A stretch of DNA of 18,234 nt from an uncultured Mollicutes bacterium (GCA_947166335.1 CAMVDS010000017.1:1-18234), one strand, 5' to 3'; counted from the first letter of the stretch, positions 1 through 8,928 are shown. Program-made: numbers and translations. The notes: generated by a model not told the origin, from the sequence alone.

Positions 1-2095
<2,095 letters not shown>

Positions 2096-2102
2096 TAATT
2101 AT

Positions 2103-2133
2103 GCCTAACAATTATGTTAGGCTTTTTATTTTT
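2103..2133 (+). terminator. Rho-independent terminator after eno
   Basis: An 8-bp perfect stem, GCCTAACA/TGTTAGGC (2103-2110 and 2115-2122) with an ATTA loop, is followed directly by TTTTTATTTTT. It lies 7 bases after the eno stop codon and ends the gpmI-eno transcript. Confidence 0.93.
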
Positions 2134-2134
2134 A

Positions 2135-2160
2135 CTTAAATGTAGAGACATACATTTAAG
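2135..2160. repeat. Perfect 10-bp inverted repeat, possible operator or structured element
   Basis: CTTAAATGTA (2135-2144) and TACATTTAAG (2151-2160) are perfect reverse complements separated by GAGACA. No T-run follows on either strand, so it is not a standard intrinsic terminator. It lies between the eno terminator and the antiporter promoter. Its length fits a dimeric-regulator operator, but no regulator is suggested by the sequence. Confidence 0.6.
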
Positions 2161-2228
2161 ACAAAAAAATATTTTAATAAAATTATTAAAGAAAATAAGT
2201 AGTTGTTAAAAAAACTAACTTTTATATA

Positions 2229-2257
2229 TTGTAAAATAAACTTGTTTTTGCTATAAT
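2229..2257 (+). promoter_or_regulatory. Sigma-A-type promoter for the riboswitch and antiporter
   Basis: TTGTAA (2229-2234), a 17-bp spacer and a perfect TATAAT (2252-2257) preceded by TGC form an extended -10 promoter. The predicted start, near 2264, falls at the first bases of the aptamer, which supports both calls. Confidence 0.85.
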
Positions 2258-2264
2258 TATTTTT

Positions 2265-2401
2265 GTTGAGGGAGTAGCAGGCACATATATGTGTAGCTTA
2301 TCAACAATCTCGGCTTTTAGGCCTGGTAAGTTTTAAATTGTGAGACTCATGCTTTTTGGCATGGGTATTTTTTTAAACCCATGTAAATGGGATTTTTTTT
2401 T
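2265..2401 (+). promoter_or_regulatory. yybP-ykoY-type manganese riboswitch with two linked terminators
   Basis: The leader carries the conserved pieces of the yybP-ykoY class: GGGAGTAGC near 2270, TCAACA, GGCCTGGTAAG, and GTGAGACTC at 2340-2348. The closing helix can form as TGAG (2267-2270) with CTCA (2346-2349). Downstream are two terminator-like hairpins. The first pairs 2345-2352 with 2359-2366 and is followed by ATTTTTTT. The second pairs CCCAT (2378-2382) with ATGGG (2387-2391) and is followed by nine T. The 3' arm of the first (CATGGGT, 2360-2366) is also a perfect complement of ACCCATG (2377-2383), so three structures exclude one another. The known members of this class sense Mn2+ and usually turn expression on. 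An ON switch fits here, but that is inference. Confidence 0.85.
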
Positions 2402-2413
2402 GGAGGTGTTTTT

Positions 2414-3427
2414 ATGCTAGATTTTTTGTTTAACATTTTTAATAAAGTCCAAGGTTTTTGGTTTATATTAATATGTATATTATGCTTAGGAGTAGGTTTA
2501 GTATTATTAATTAAGGGTGCTGATTTCTTTGTATCAAGTGCTTCAACACTTGCTAAAAAGATTGGTGTATCGAGTTTAATTATAGGTTTAACAGTTGTAT
2601 CAATAGGTACAAGTCTTCCAGAAGCATCAGTTTCAATATCTAGTGCTATAAAAGGAAGTAATGGTCTTTCTATTGGTAATGTTGTTGGATCAAATATCTT
2701 TAATATATTAGTAGTTCTAGGCTGTTCGTGCATATTTACTCCTATAATTGTTGATAAAGGATTAAAGAAAAGAGACTTACCAATTCTAATAGGCACAGGA
2801 TTAATATTACTAATATTTACACTTTGGTTTAACAAAACTGGAAAATATGATATATTGCGCTTTGAAGCCATTATTCTATTAGTATTATTCATTGGTTATA
2901 TTGTATTATGCATATTTACAACACCTAAAAAAGAGGAAGATGAAAATGAAGAAAAGCCTAAGATGAAAGTGTGGCTTTGCTTGATAATTATTGTTCTATC
3001 AGGACTTGCTATTGCTTGTGGTGGTGAATTTGTAACTTATGGTGCATCTAAGCTTGCTATTAAGATGGGTGCTGATGAAATATTAGTTGGTTTAACTATT
3101 GTAGCTGTTGGTACAAGCTTACCTGAACTAGTTACATCTATTATGGCTGCTAAAAAGAAAGAAAATGAAATTGCTGTTGGTAATGCAGTAGGTTCATCAA
3201 TCTTTAATATTTTATTCATATTAGGTGCAGCAGCAACTATTTCTCCATACTACAAAGTAAATCCAGATGTTATAATTGATATAGTTATAATGCTTGTTGT
3301 ATTCATCCTAACAACTATCCTTGTAATATTCTTAAAGAAGGGTATTGGAAGAAAAACAGGAATTATATTTGTATTGTTATATGTAGCATACTTAACGTAT
3401 ATAATTTTAAGAAATTATTGTTTTTAA
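2414..3427 (+). CDS. CaCA-family sodium/calcium-type cation exchanger, possible Mn2+ or Ca2+ exporter
   Basis: This integral membrane protein belongs to the calcium/cation antiporter superfamily (YrbG-like), which exports divalent cations in exchange for Na+, K+ or H+. It shows the two inverted alpha repeats of the family. Repeat 1 covers about residues 35-103, with GTSLPE at 65-70 and GNVVGSNIFNIL. Repeat 2 covers about 203-271, with GTSLPE at 233-238 and GNAVGSSIFNIL. About ten hydrophobic segments are visible, with a charged cytoplasmic loop (KKEEDENEEKPK, about 172-183) between the halves. The ATG at 2414 is chosen because GGAGGTG lies 5 bases upstream. An ATG at 2387 is inside the leader's terminator hairpin and lacks a binding site. 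Length is 337 residues, normal for the family. The manganese riboswitch in front suggests Mn2+ as a substrate, which the protein alone does not show. Confidence 0.93.
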   Translation: MLDFLFNIFNKVQGFWFILICILCLGVGLVLLIKGADFFVSSASTLAKKIGVSSLIIGLTVVSIGTSLPEASVSISSAIKGSNGLSIGNVVGSNIFNILVVLGCSCIFTPIIVDKGLKKRDLPILIGTGLILLIFTLWFNKTGKYDILRFEAIILLVLFIGYIVLCIFTTPKKEEDENEEKPKMKVWLCLIIIVLSGLAIACGGEFVTYGASKLAIKMGADEILVGLTIVAVGTSLPELVTSIMAAKKKENEIAVGNAVGSSIFNILFILGAAATISPYYKVNPDVIIDIVIMLVVFILTTILVIFLKKGIGRKTGIIFVLLYVAYLTYIILRNYCF

Positions 3428-3435
3428 CGAAAAAT

Positions 3436-3477
3436 AATCACCTTTATACGTATATATAATATAGAGGTGATTTTTTT
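3436..3477 (+). terminator. Terminator-like hairpin containing the next gene's ribosome binding site
   Basis: AATCACCT (3436-3443) pairs perfectly with AGGTGATT (3465-3472). The stem can extend inward to about 12 bp with one G-T pair, and it runs into a T-tract (3471-3477) that ends at the next ATG (3478). The 3' arm contains AGAGGTG, the Shine-Dalgarno sequence of the downstream gene. A folded transcript would therefore both favour termination and hide that ribosome binding site. No good promoter lies between the stem and the start codon. Confidence 0.75.
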
Positions 3478-3855
3478 ATGCGTTGTTTAGCTTGTAAAAA
3501 ATTATTTAGAGTTAAAACAACATGGCAAAACTTATTCATGCAAAATAATTATTATTTATGTGATGAATGTATAATTAAATATAAGGCTCATTTTACTTAT
3601 GTTACAATTCCTTTTAAAAAACTTATTCATGTTTTTTCTGTTTTTGATACTTTATATGATGTTAATCCAGTTGCTTTTATTTTAGAAAGAAAAGTATTGT
3701 TTGAAACTATTGTAAAAAGATATAACCCAAATCAAGTAATTTTTTTATATTATGATTCTTTAGAAGATGTAAAAAAAGATGAAGAAAATATAGATATTTT
3801 AGCTTTATTCAATAAGGAAATAATCATACTTACGACATATTTTTCAAAGTTTTAA
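3478..3855 (+). CDS. Small zinc-finger protein, probable ComFC (competence) remnant
   Basis: This 125-residue protein starts with CxxC (Cys3, Cys6) and a second CxxC (Cys28, Cys31), spaced like the N-terminal zinc finger of ComFC/GntX proteins. The intervening WQNLF and YYLCDEC also fit that finger. The rest (about 45-125) has no recognisable phosphoribosyltransferase motif, and the protein is only about half the usual ComFC length (about 230). The position supports the link: comFC precedes hpf-secA-prfB in many Bacillota. The frame is intact with a good AGAGGTG site, so it may still be expressed, and a shortened zinc-binding protein with a new role is possible. The ComF relation is moderately supported; the function is unknown. 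Confidence 0.6.
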   Translation: MRCLACKKLFRVKTTWQNLFMQNNYYLCDECIIKYKAHFTYVTIPFKKLIHVFSVFDTLYDVNPVAFILERKVLFETIVKRYNPNQVIFLYYDSLEDVKKDEENIDILALFNKEIIILTTYFSKF

Positions 3856-3862
3856 GAAAGGG

Positions 3863-3892
3863 CTTACATTTTACTTTGTTCTGTGCTATTAT
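3863..3892 (+). promoter_or_regulatory. Promoter for hpf
   Basis: TATTAT (3887-3892) is preceded by TGC, an extended -10 element. A partial -35 match, CTTACA (3863-3868), lies 18 bp upstream. The -10 box overlaps the left arm of the inverted repeat at 3888-3913. The expected transcription start is near 3899. Confidence 0.6.
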
Positions 3893-3913
3893 AGTATTAA
3901 GAAGTACTATAAT
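3888..3913. repeat. Inverted repeat over the hpf -10 box and start site
   Basis: ATTATAGTA (3888-3896) and TACTATAAT (3905-3913) are perfect 9-bp reverse complements with an 8-base spacer. The left arm covers five bases of the -10 box and the centre covers the expected transcription start. That position fits a repressor operator better than an RNA hairpin, because most of the left arm would not be transcribed. Confidence 0.6.
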
Positions 3914-3935
3914 TTAATAAAAAGGAGTGATTGTG

Positions 3936-4490
3936 ATGCGTGTTGAAATTGTAGGAAAAAACGGTTTTGAATTCCATGAAAGGACAGAAGAACTTGTCAA
4001 CAAGAAATTACAAAAGATTGACCAATTCTTCGGTGAGGGTGTAATTGATACAGCAAGAGTAGTTCTTAAAAAATACAATACTTACTATGCTTGTGAAATC
4101 ACTATTCCTGTAAAAGGTCTAATCTTTAGATCAGAAGTAAAAGAAAAAGACTTCAAAGCAGCAATCGATATTGCTTGTGATAAATTATTATCTCAAGTAA
4201 GAAGAAGAAAGGATAGAGTAAAGAATAAATTAGAGAAAGAAGGAATTAAAGAAGTTTATCGTGCTAATCAATTTGATATGGATGATATCTCTACAGATGT
4301 ATTCGCAGGTAAACTTGTTAAGAATAAGAAAGTTGATTTAAAACCAATGACTGTTGAAGAAGCACTAGATCAAATGGAATTACTTGGACATGATTTCTTC
4401 GTATTCCAAGATGCTTCAAGCCATAAGGTTTGCGTAGTTTATACTAGAGATGATGGCAATTACGCTATAATCGAAACTTCTGAAAACTAA
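3936..4490 (+). CDS. hpf: Ribosome hibernation promoting factor, long form
   Basis: HPF binds the 30S subunit in the tRNA and mRNA channel. The long form pairs two ribosomes into inactive 100S dimers through its C-terminal domain. The 184-residue product has the N-terminal RaiA/S30AE domain (about 1-100, starting MRVEIVGKNGFEFHERTEELV). It also has the C-terminal dimerisation domain (about 128-180, LKPMTVEEALDQMELLGHDFFVF and VVYTRDDGNYAIIE). The basic stretch RRRKDRVKNKLEKEG lies between them. The ATG at 3936 is chosen because AAAGGAG sits 8 bases upstream. An in-frame GTG at 3927 overlaps that site. It has its own promoter and terminator, so it can respond apart from secA, as expected for a stress and stationary-phase factor. 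Confidence 0.95.
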   Translation: MRVEIVGKNGFEFHERTEELVNKKLQKIDQFFGEGVIDTARVVLKKYNTYYACEITIPVKGLIFRSEVKEKDFKAAIDIACDKLLSQVRRRKDRVKNKLEKEGIKEVYRANQFDMDDISTDVFAGKLVKNKKVDLKPMTVEEALDQMELLGHDFFVFQDASSHKVCVVYTRDDGNYAIIETSEN

Positions 4491-4498
4491 GTAAAATT

Positions 4499-4523
4499 GA
4501 GTAGGAAATTCCTACTCTTTTTT
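4499..4523 (+). terminator. Terminator after hpf
   Basis: GAGTAGG (4499-4505) pairs with CCTACTC (4511-4517), followed by TTTTTTCTTTTTT. It lies 8 bases after the hpf stop and just before the next promoter. Confidence 0.92.
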
Positions 4524-4553
4524 CTTTTTTCTATGAAAATATTTAAAAAATAT

Positions 4554-4582
4554 TTTACATAAGAAAGTATTTTGTGTATAAT
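4554..4582 (+). promoter_or_regulatory. Strong sigma-A-type promoter upstream of the membrane protein and secA
   Basis: TTTACA (4554-4559), a 17-bp spacer and a perfect TATAAT (4577-4582) with TGTG just upstream. This is the last clear promoter before secA and prfB, so it may drive all three genes despite the hairpin at 5216-5235. Confidence 0.85.
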
Positions 4583-4614
4583 AGAATAGATGATGAATTT
4601 AGGAGGTCTTTTTT

Positions 4615-5217
4615 ATGGAAAGAACATTAGTTGAAAAGAAATTCAGATTTGTGATGATTATAGCAGCTCTTGCTTTATTTGTTACAATTCTTACACCTGC
4701 ATATATTAGGTATGGAAACGGAGAGGCAAATTTTCCAAGAGTTATTATGATGTGGAATGTCTTATTTGGCGGTACAAAAGCTAAATTTGAATTCTCATGG
4801 TTTGCTTTTGCTGGTTATCTAATTATAATTCCATTATTAATAATTTCACTTTTAAGAAACTTTATTAAAGTTGAAAATAAAGATGATAAGAAAAAGAAAA
4901 CTAAAAATGGTAGAAGTATAGGCTCAATCGTTTTAGATGTAGTATGTATGATTTGTAGTTTTATAAGCTTATTGATGTTTATTTTATTACCTATTTTTAT
5001 TGGACAAGAAGCTCCAATAGTTGAATACTTAGTTGATAGCTATTATGGTTGGGGATTATCTTACATACTTGCTTATATCATTTTAGTAGTTATGTTTGTA
5101 TCTAGCTTAATCGTTGTATATTCTGAATCTTTCATCAAGATTATGAACAAGATTAAGAATAAAGAAAAGACTGAACAAAAGGTTGAAGAACAAAAGGAAG
5201 AAAAAACAGAAGAATAA
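4615..5217 (+). CDS. Four-helix membrane protein of unknown function between hpf and secA
   Basis: I do not recognise this 200-residue protein. It has four likely membrane helices at about 11-31, 62-82, 104-130 and 146-170. A basic cytoplasmic-looking loop (KDDKKKKTKNGR, about 89-100) lies between helices 2 and 3, and a Lys/Glu-rich tail follows helix 4 (about 176-200). There is no signal-peptide cleavage motif and no catalytic motif. The start is well supported by AGGAGG eight bases before the ATG at 4615. It shares a promoter with secA if the intervening hairpin is read through. That would suit a partner of protein export or membrane insertion, but this is inference from position only. Confidence 0.75.
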   Translation: MERTLVEKKFRFVMIIAALALFVTILTPAYIRYGNGEANFPRVIMMWNVLFGGTKAKFEFSWFAFAGYLIIIPLLIISLLRNFIKVENKDDKKKKTKNGRSIGSIVLDVVCMICSFISLLMFILLPIFIGQEAPIVEYLVDSYYGWGLSYILAYIILVVMFVSSLIVVYSESFIKIMNKIKNKEKTEQKVEEQKEEKTEE

Positions 5218-5240
5218 ACGACTCGGTCGTTTTTTCGCTT
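5216..5240 (+). terminator. Terminator-like hairpin in the secA leader
   Basis: AAACGAC (5216-5222) pairs with GTCGTTT (5226-5232) around a TCG loop and runs into TTTTTTCGCTTTTT. The stem begins inside the stop codon of the membrane-protein gene. Only about 20 bases separate it from the secA ribosome binding site and no promoter is visible there. It probably acts as a partial terminator or attenuator that lowers secA relative to the upstream gene. Confidence 0.75.
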
Positions 5241-5269
5241 TTTAAGATATATTAATTGGAGGAATATTT

Positions 5270-7795
5270 ATGTTATTTAAGAGCTTATTTGATGATGGCT
5301 ACAAAGAGTATAAAAGATGCTGGAAGCTATCTAAAAAGGTTATAGCCCTAGAAGAAGAAATGGCTTCAAAAACTGATGAAGAACTTAGAGCTAAAACTGA
5401 TGAATTTAAAGAAAGATATAAGAATGGTGAATCATTAGATCACATGCTTCCAGAAGCATTTGCAGTTGTTAGAGAAGCAGCTAAGCGTGTTACAGGTATG
5501 TTCGCATTCCCTGTTCAAATTGCCGGTGGTATTGCTATTCATGGTGGTAATATCGCAGAAATGAAAACAGGTGAAGGTAAAACTTTAACAGCTGTTATGC
5601 CAGCTTATCTAAATGCTTTATCAGGTGAAGGTGTTCATATCGTTACAGTTAACGAATACCTAGCAGCCAGAGAAACTGATGGCGAAATCGGTCAAATTTA
5701 TAAATTCTTAGGTTTAACTGTAGGCTTAAATGTTCATGATATGAGCCAACAAGAAAAGAGAGAAGCTTATAATTGTGATATCTTATATTCTACACATGCT
5801 GAACTTGGTTTTGACTATTTAAGAGATAATATGGCTTTATATGAAAAAGATACAGTTCAACGTCCTTTAAACTGTGCTATCATAGACGAAATTGACTCAG
5901 TTCTAATTGATGAAGCTAGAACACCACTTATTATTTCTGGTGGTGAAAAGCAATTTGGTAATCTTTATGTAATGGCAGATAGATTTGCTAAAGCATTAAA
6001 GGATGAAGATTATGAAATTGATATTGAAGAAAAGAGTGTTGCTTTAACTCAAGCAGGTATTGCTAAAGCTGAAAGAACATTTAATGTTGATAACTTATAT
6101 GATTTAAAGAATGTAAGCTTAGTTCATAGAATTAATAACGCTATTAAAGTTAACTATACTATGGATAGAAATAAAGACTATGTTGTTAGTGATGATGGTG
6201 AAGTATTAATTGTTGACCCATTCACAGGACGTGTAATGAAAGGTAGACAATGGTCAGAAGGTGTACACCAAGCTGTAGAAGCAAAAGAAGGTGTAAAGAT
6301 TAACCAAGAAACAACTACACTTGCAACAATCACATACCAAAACTTCTTTAGAATGTATAAGAAGCTTTGTGGTATGACAGGTACTGCTAAAACTGAAGAG
6401 GAAGAATTCCTATCAATTTATAATATGTATGTTGTAGAAGTTCCAACAAATAGACCAGTTATTAGGCAAGATATGCCTGATATTCTATATTTAACTATGG
6501 AACAAAAATACAATGCCTTAGTTAAAGAAGTTAAAGAACGTCATGAAAAAGGACAACCTATTCTAATTGGTACTATTGCCGTAGAAACATCAGAAATCAT
6601 TAGTGATTTATTAGATAAAGCAGGTATTCCACATAATGTCTTAAATGCTAAGCAACATGCTAAAGAAGCAGAAATAGTTGCTCTTGCAGGCCAAAAGGGT
6701 GCTGTAACAATCGCCACTAACATGGCTGGTCGTGGTACCGATATTAAACTTGGTGAAGGCGTTAGAGAATTAGGTGGTTTAGCCGTTATTGGTACTGAAC
6801 GTCATGAATCTAGACGTATTGATAATCAGTTAAGAGGAAGATCTGGTCGTCAAGGAGACCCAGGATATTCAAGATTCTATCTATCATGTGATGACGATCT
6901 ATTAATGCGTTTCGGTGGAGATGTATTTAAAAAGAGAGTACAAACTATGATTCACTTACAAAATAATGAAGATGGTTCACTAGAATCAAAGATGTTCTCT
7001 AGATTAGTAGAAGGTGCTCAAAAGAGAATTGAAGGTTATAACTTCGATGCCAGAAAGCAAACATTAAAATATGATGATATCATGCGTAAGCAAAGAGAAA
7101 TCATTTATGAAGAACGTCATTCTATTTTAGTTAAAGATTCAATTGAAGAAGAAGCTAAAGGAATGATGAAAAAAGCTATTGATATTATTGTTGATAGACA
7201 TATTACTTTTGATGGTAAAAATACAATTATTGATGATGAAGCAATTGCTAAAGATTTAAATAATTCTATTTTTGGCGAAGGAACATTTAATCAAAGTGAT
7301 ATTGAACAACTTGAACAAAATCAAATTTATGAAAATGCATATAATAAGGCTGTAGCAGCTCTAGAAGAAAAGAAAGCAATACTTGATGATAAGAATTATC
7401 AAGAAATGATTAAAGCTTTTGTTTTAAGAGTTGTAGATACTTATTGGACTAAGCATATTGATGATATGCAAGCTTTAAGACAATCAGTATCACTTCAATC
7501 ATATGCTCAAAAAGATCCATTCCAACAATATCAAGAAGATGGTATTGATATGTTTGAAGCATTAAAAGAGAATATTGATATTGATGTATGTAAGTATCTT
7601 GTAAGATCAAGAGTTAGAGAAGAAAATATTGAAAGAGAATCTGCTGTAAAAGTTACTGGTACTAACCAAGCAACAGATGAATCAAGAGCAAAGAAACCAA
7701 CTGAAAAATTAGTTAAGGTTGGTAGAAATGATCCATGTCCATGTGGAAGCGGAAAGAAATATAAATTCTGCTGTATGGGTAAAGATAATAAATAA
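5270..7795 (+). CDS. secA: Preprotein translocase ATPase SecA
   Basis: SecA is the ATP-driven motor that pushes unfolded preproteins through SecYEG. The 841-residue protein is full length. It shows the Walker A motif EMKTGEGKT (97-105), FDYLRDNM (about 181-188), the DEID Walker B (206-209) followed by SVLIDEARTPL, and the NBD2 motifs TNMAGRGTDI and QLRGRSGRQGD. Helical scaffold and wing regions follow. The C-terminus ends in the zinc-binding SEC-C motif CPC...CC (Cys823, Cys825, Cys834, Cys835) that contacts SecB-like factors or lipids in other bacteria. The usual YGTNNEFGFDYL reads YSTHAELGFDYL here, a modest departure near NBD1. The start ATG has GGAGGA about 7 bases upstream. The stop TAA shares its last base with the prfB ATG. 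Confidence 0.98.
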   Translation: MLFKSLFDDGYKEYKRCWKLSKKVIALEEEMASKTDEELRAKTDEFKERYKNGESLDHMLPEAFAVVREAAKRVTGMFAFPVQIAGGIAIHGGNIAEMKTGEGKTLTAVMPAYLNALSGEGVHIVTVNEYLAARETDGEIGQIYKFLGLTVGLNVHDMSQQEKREAYNCDILYSTHAELGFDYLRDNMALYEKDTVQRPLNCAIIDEIDSVLIDEARTPLIISGGEKQFGNLYVMADRFAKALKDEDYEIDIEEKSVALTQAGIAKAERTFNVDNLYDLKNVSLVHRINNAIKVNYTMDRNKDYVVSDDGEVLIVDPFTGRVMKGRQWSEGVHQAVEAKEGVKINQETTTLATITYQNFFRMYKKLCGMTGTAKTEEEEFLSIYNMYVVEVPTNRPVIRQDMPDILYLTMEQKYNALVKEVKERHEKGQPILIGTIAVETSEIISDLLDKAGIPHNVLNAKQHAKEAEIVALAGQKGAVTIATNMAGRGTDIKLGEGVRELGGLAVIGTERHESRRIDNQLRGRSGRQGDPGYSRFYLSCDDDLLMRFGGDVFKKRVQTMIHLQNNEDGSLESKMFSRLVEGAQKRIEGYNFDARKQTLKYDDIMRKQREIIYEERHSILVKDSIEEEAKGMMKKAIDIIVDRHITFDGKNTIIDDEAIAKDLNNSIFGEGTFNQSDIEQLEQNQIYENAYNKAVAALEEKKAILDDKNYQEMIKAFVLRVVDTYWTKHIDDMQALRQSVSLQSYAQKDPFQQYQEDGIDMFEALKENIDIDVCKYLVRSRVREENIERESAVKVTGTNQATDESRAKKPTEKLVKVGRNDPCPCGSGKKYKFCCMGKDNK

Positions 7796-8895
7796 TGGAA
7801 AGATACGAAATAAATAAATATCTTACAGGATTTAAAGAAAAAATATCATCACTAAAAGAATCAATTAAACTAGATGAGTTAGAGTCAAGAATCTCTTTAT
7901 TAAGCGAAAAAACAAATGAAAATGGTTTTTGGGATAATCAAAGAGAATCTAAAAAAGTATTTGATGAATTAAATACTTTAAAAGATAAACTTAAAGGTTT
8001 TAAAGAACTTGAAAGTAGTTTAGAAGATTTATTAGTTTTAGATGAAATGGCTATTGAAGATAGTTCATTAGAGGCTGAATTAGAAGAATCTATTAACTCA
8101 TTTAATAATAATCTAGAAGAATATGAAATAAAAATACTTTTAAATGATGAATATGATGATTCTAATTGTTTCTTAGAACTACACCCTGGTGCTGGTGGAA
8201 CTGAGTCTATGGACTGGGCAGATATGCTATATAGAATGTATTATAGATTCTGTCAAAAAATGGGCTTTAAGGTTGAAGTAGTTGATTATCTAGCAGGTGA
8301 AGAAGCTGGTATAAAAAGTATTACTCTTCAAATAAAGGGAAAGAATGCATATGGTTATTTAAAGGGTGAACGTGGTGTACATAGATTAGTTAGAATATCA
8401 CCATTTGATTCAAATAAAAGAAGACATACTTCATTTTGTTCATGTGATGTTACTCCAGAGATTAAAGAAGATAGTAATATCGATTTAAACTTAGATGATG
8501 TAAAAATAGATGTATATCATTCAAGTGGTGCTGGAGGACAATCAGTTAATACAACTGATAGTGCAGTTAGACTTACACATAAGCCTACAGGTATTGTTGT
8601 TACATGTCAAAATGAAAGAAGTCAATTAAAAAATAAAGAAGTTGCTTTTAGTATTTTAAAGAGTAAATTATTACAGATAAAACTAAAACAACAAGAAGAA
8701 GAATTAAACAAATTAAAGGGTGAACATATGGATATTGATTTTGGTTCACAAATACGTTCATACACTTTACAACCCTATAATTTAGTAAAAGATCATAGAA
8801 CAAATTATGAAACAACAAACACTCAAGGAGTCTTAGATGGAGAATTAAAACCATTTATTGATTCATATCTTAAATATATTAAAAAAATGTCTTAA
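7795..8895 (+). CDS. prfB: Peptide chain release factor 2, without programmed frameshift
   Basis: RF2 recognises UAA and UGA stop codons and triggers peptide release. The 366-residue protein has the stop-reading SPF motif (202-204) and the catalytic GGQ (247-249, in SSGAGGQSVNTTDSAVRLTH), plus an N-terminal coiled-coil domain. In most bacteria prfB contains an in-frame UGA near codon 26 that needs a +1 shift. Here Leu26-Asp27 is encoded CTA GAT and the frame is continuous, so that autoregulation is absent. The ATG overlaps the secA stop (TAATG) and no clear ribosome binding site precedes it, so translation probably depends on ribosomes finishing secA. Its existence supports UGA being a stop in this organism. 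Confidence 0.97.
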   Translation: MERYEINKYLTGFKEKISSLKESIKLDELESRISLLSEKTNENGFWDNQRESKKVFDELNTLKDKLKGFKELESSLEDLLVLDEMAIEDSSLEAELEESINSFNNNLEEYEIKILLNDEYDDSNCFLELHPGAGGTESMDWADMLYRMYYRFCQKMGFKVEVVDYLAGEEAGIKSITLQIKGKNAYGYLKGERGVHRLVRISPFDSNKRRHTSFCSCDVTPEIKEDSNIDLNLDDVKIDVYHSSGAGGQSVNTTDSAVRLTHKPTGIVVTCQNERSQLKNKEVAFSILKSKLLQIKLKQQEEELNKLKGEHMDIDFGSQIRSYTLQPYNLVKDHRTNYETTNTQGVLDGELKPFIDSYLKYIKKMS

Positions 8896-8909
8896 CCAAG
8901 ACATTTTTT
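8883..8909 (+). terminator. Terminator overlapping the end of prfB
   Basis: AAAAATGTCTT (8883-8893) pairs with AAGACATTTTT (8898-8908), followed by one more T. The stem starts inside the last codons of prfB and includes part of its stop codon. The next gene's ribosome binding site begins about 7 bases later, leaving no space for a promoter. Confidence 0.85.
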
Positions 8910-8928
8910 GTCAATAGGAGGGATTTAT

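Noticed and set aside
2347..2892. 181-codon open frame on the - strand opposite the antiporter
   Set aside because: It mirrors the antiporter repeats in antisense, overlaps the riboswitch and shows no ribosome binding site or family motif.
5150..5217. SecM-like translation arrest peptide at the end of the gene before secA
   Set aside because: The tail is only Lys/Glu/Gln-rich with no Pro/Gly arrest pattern like those known. Only the hairpin and position remain suggestive.
7870..7890. Programmed +1 frameshift site in prfB
   Set aside because: The frame is continuous, with CTA GAT at the usual shift position and no in-frame TGA.
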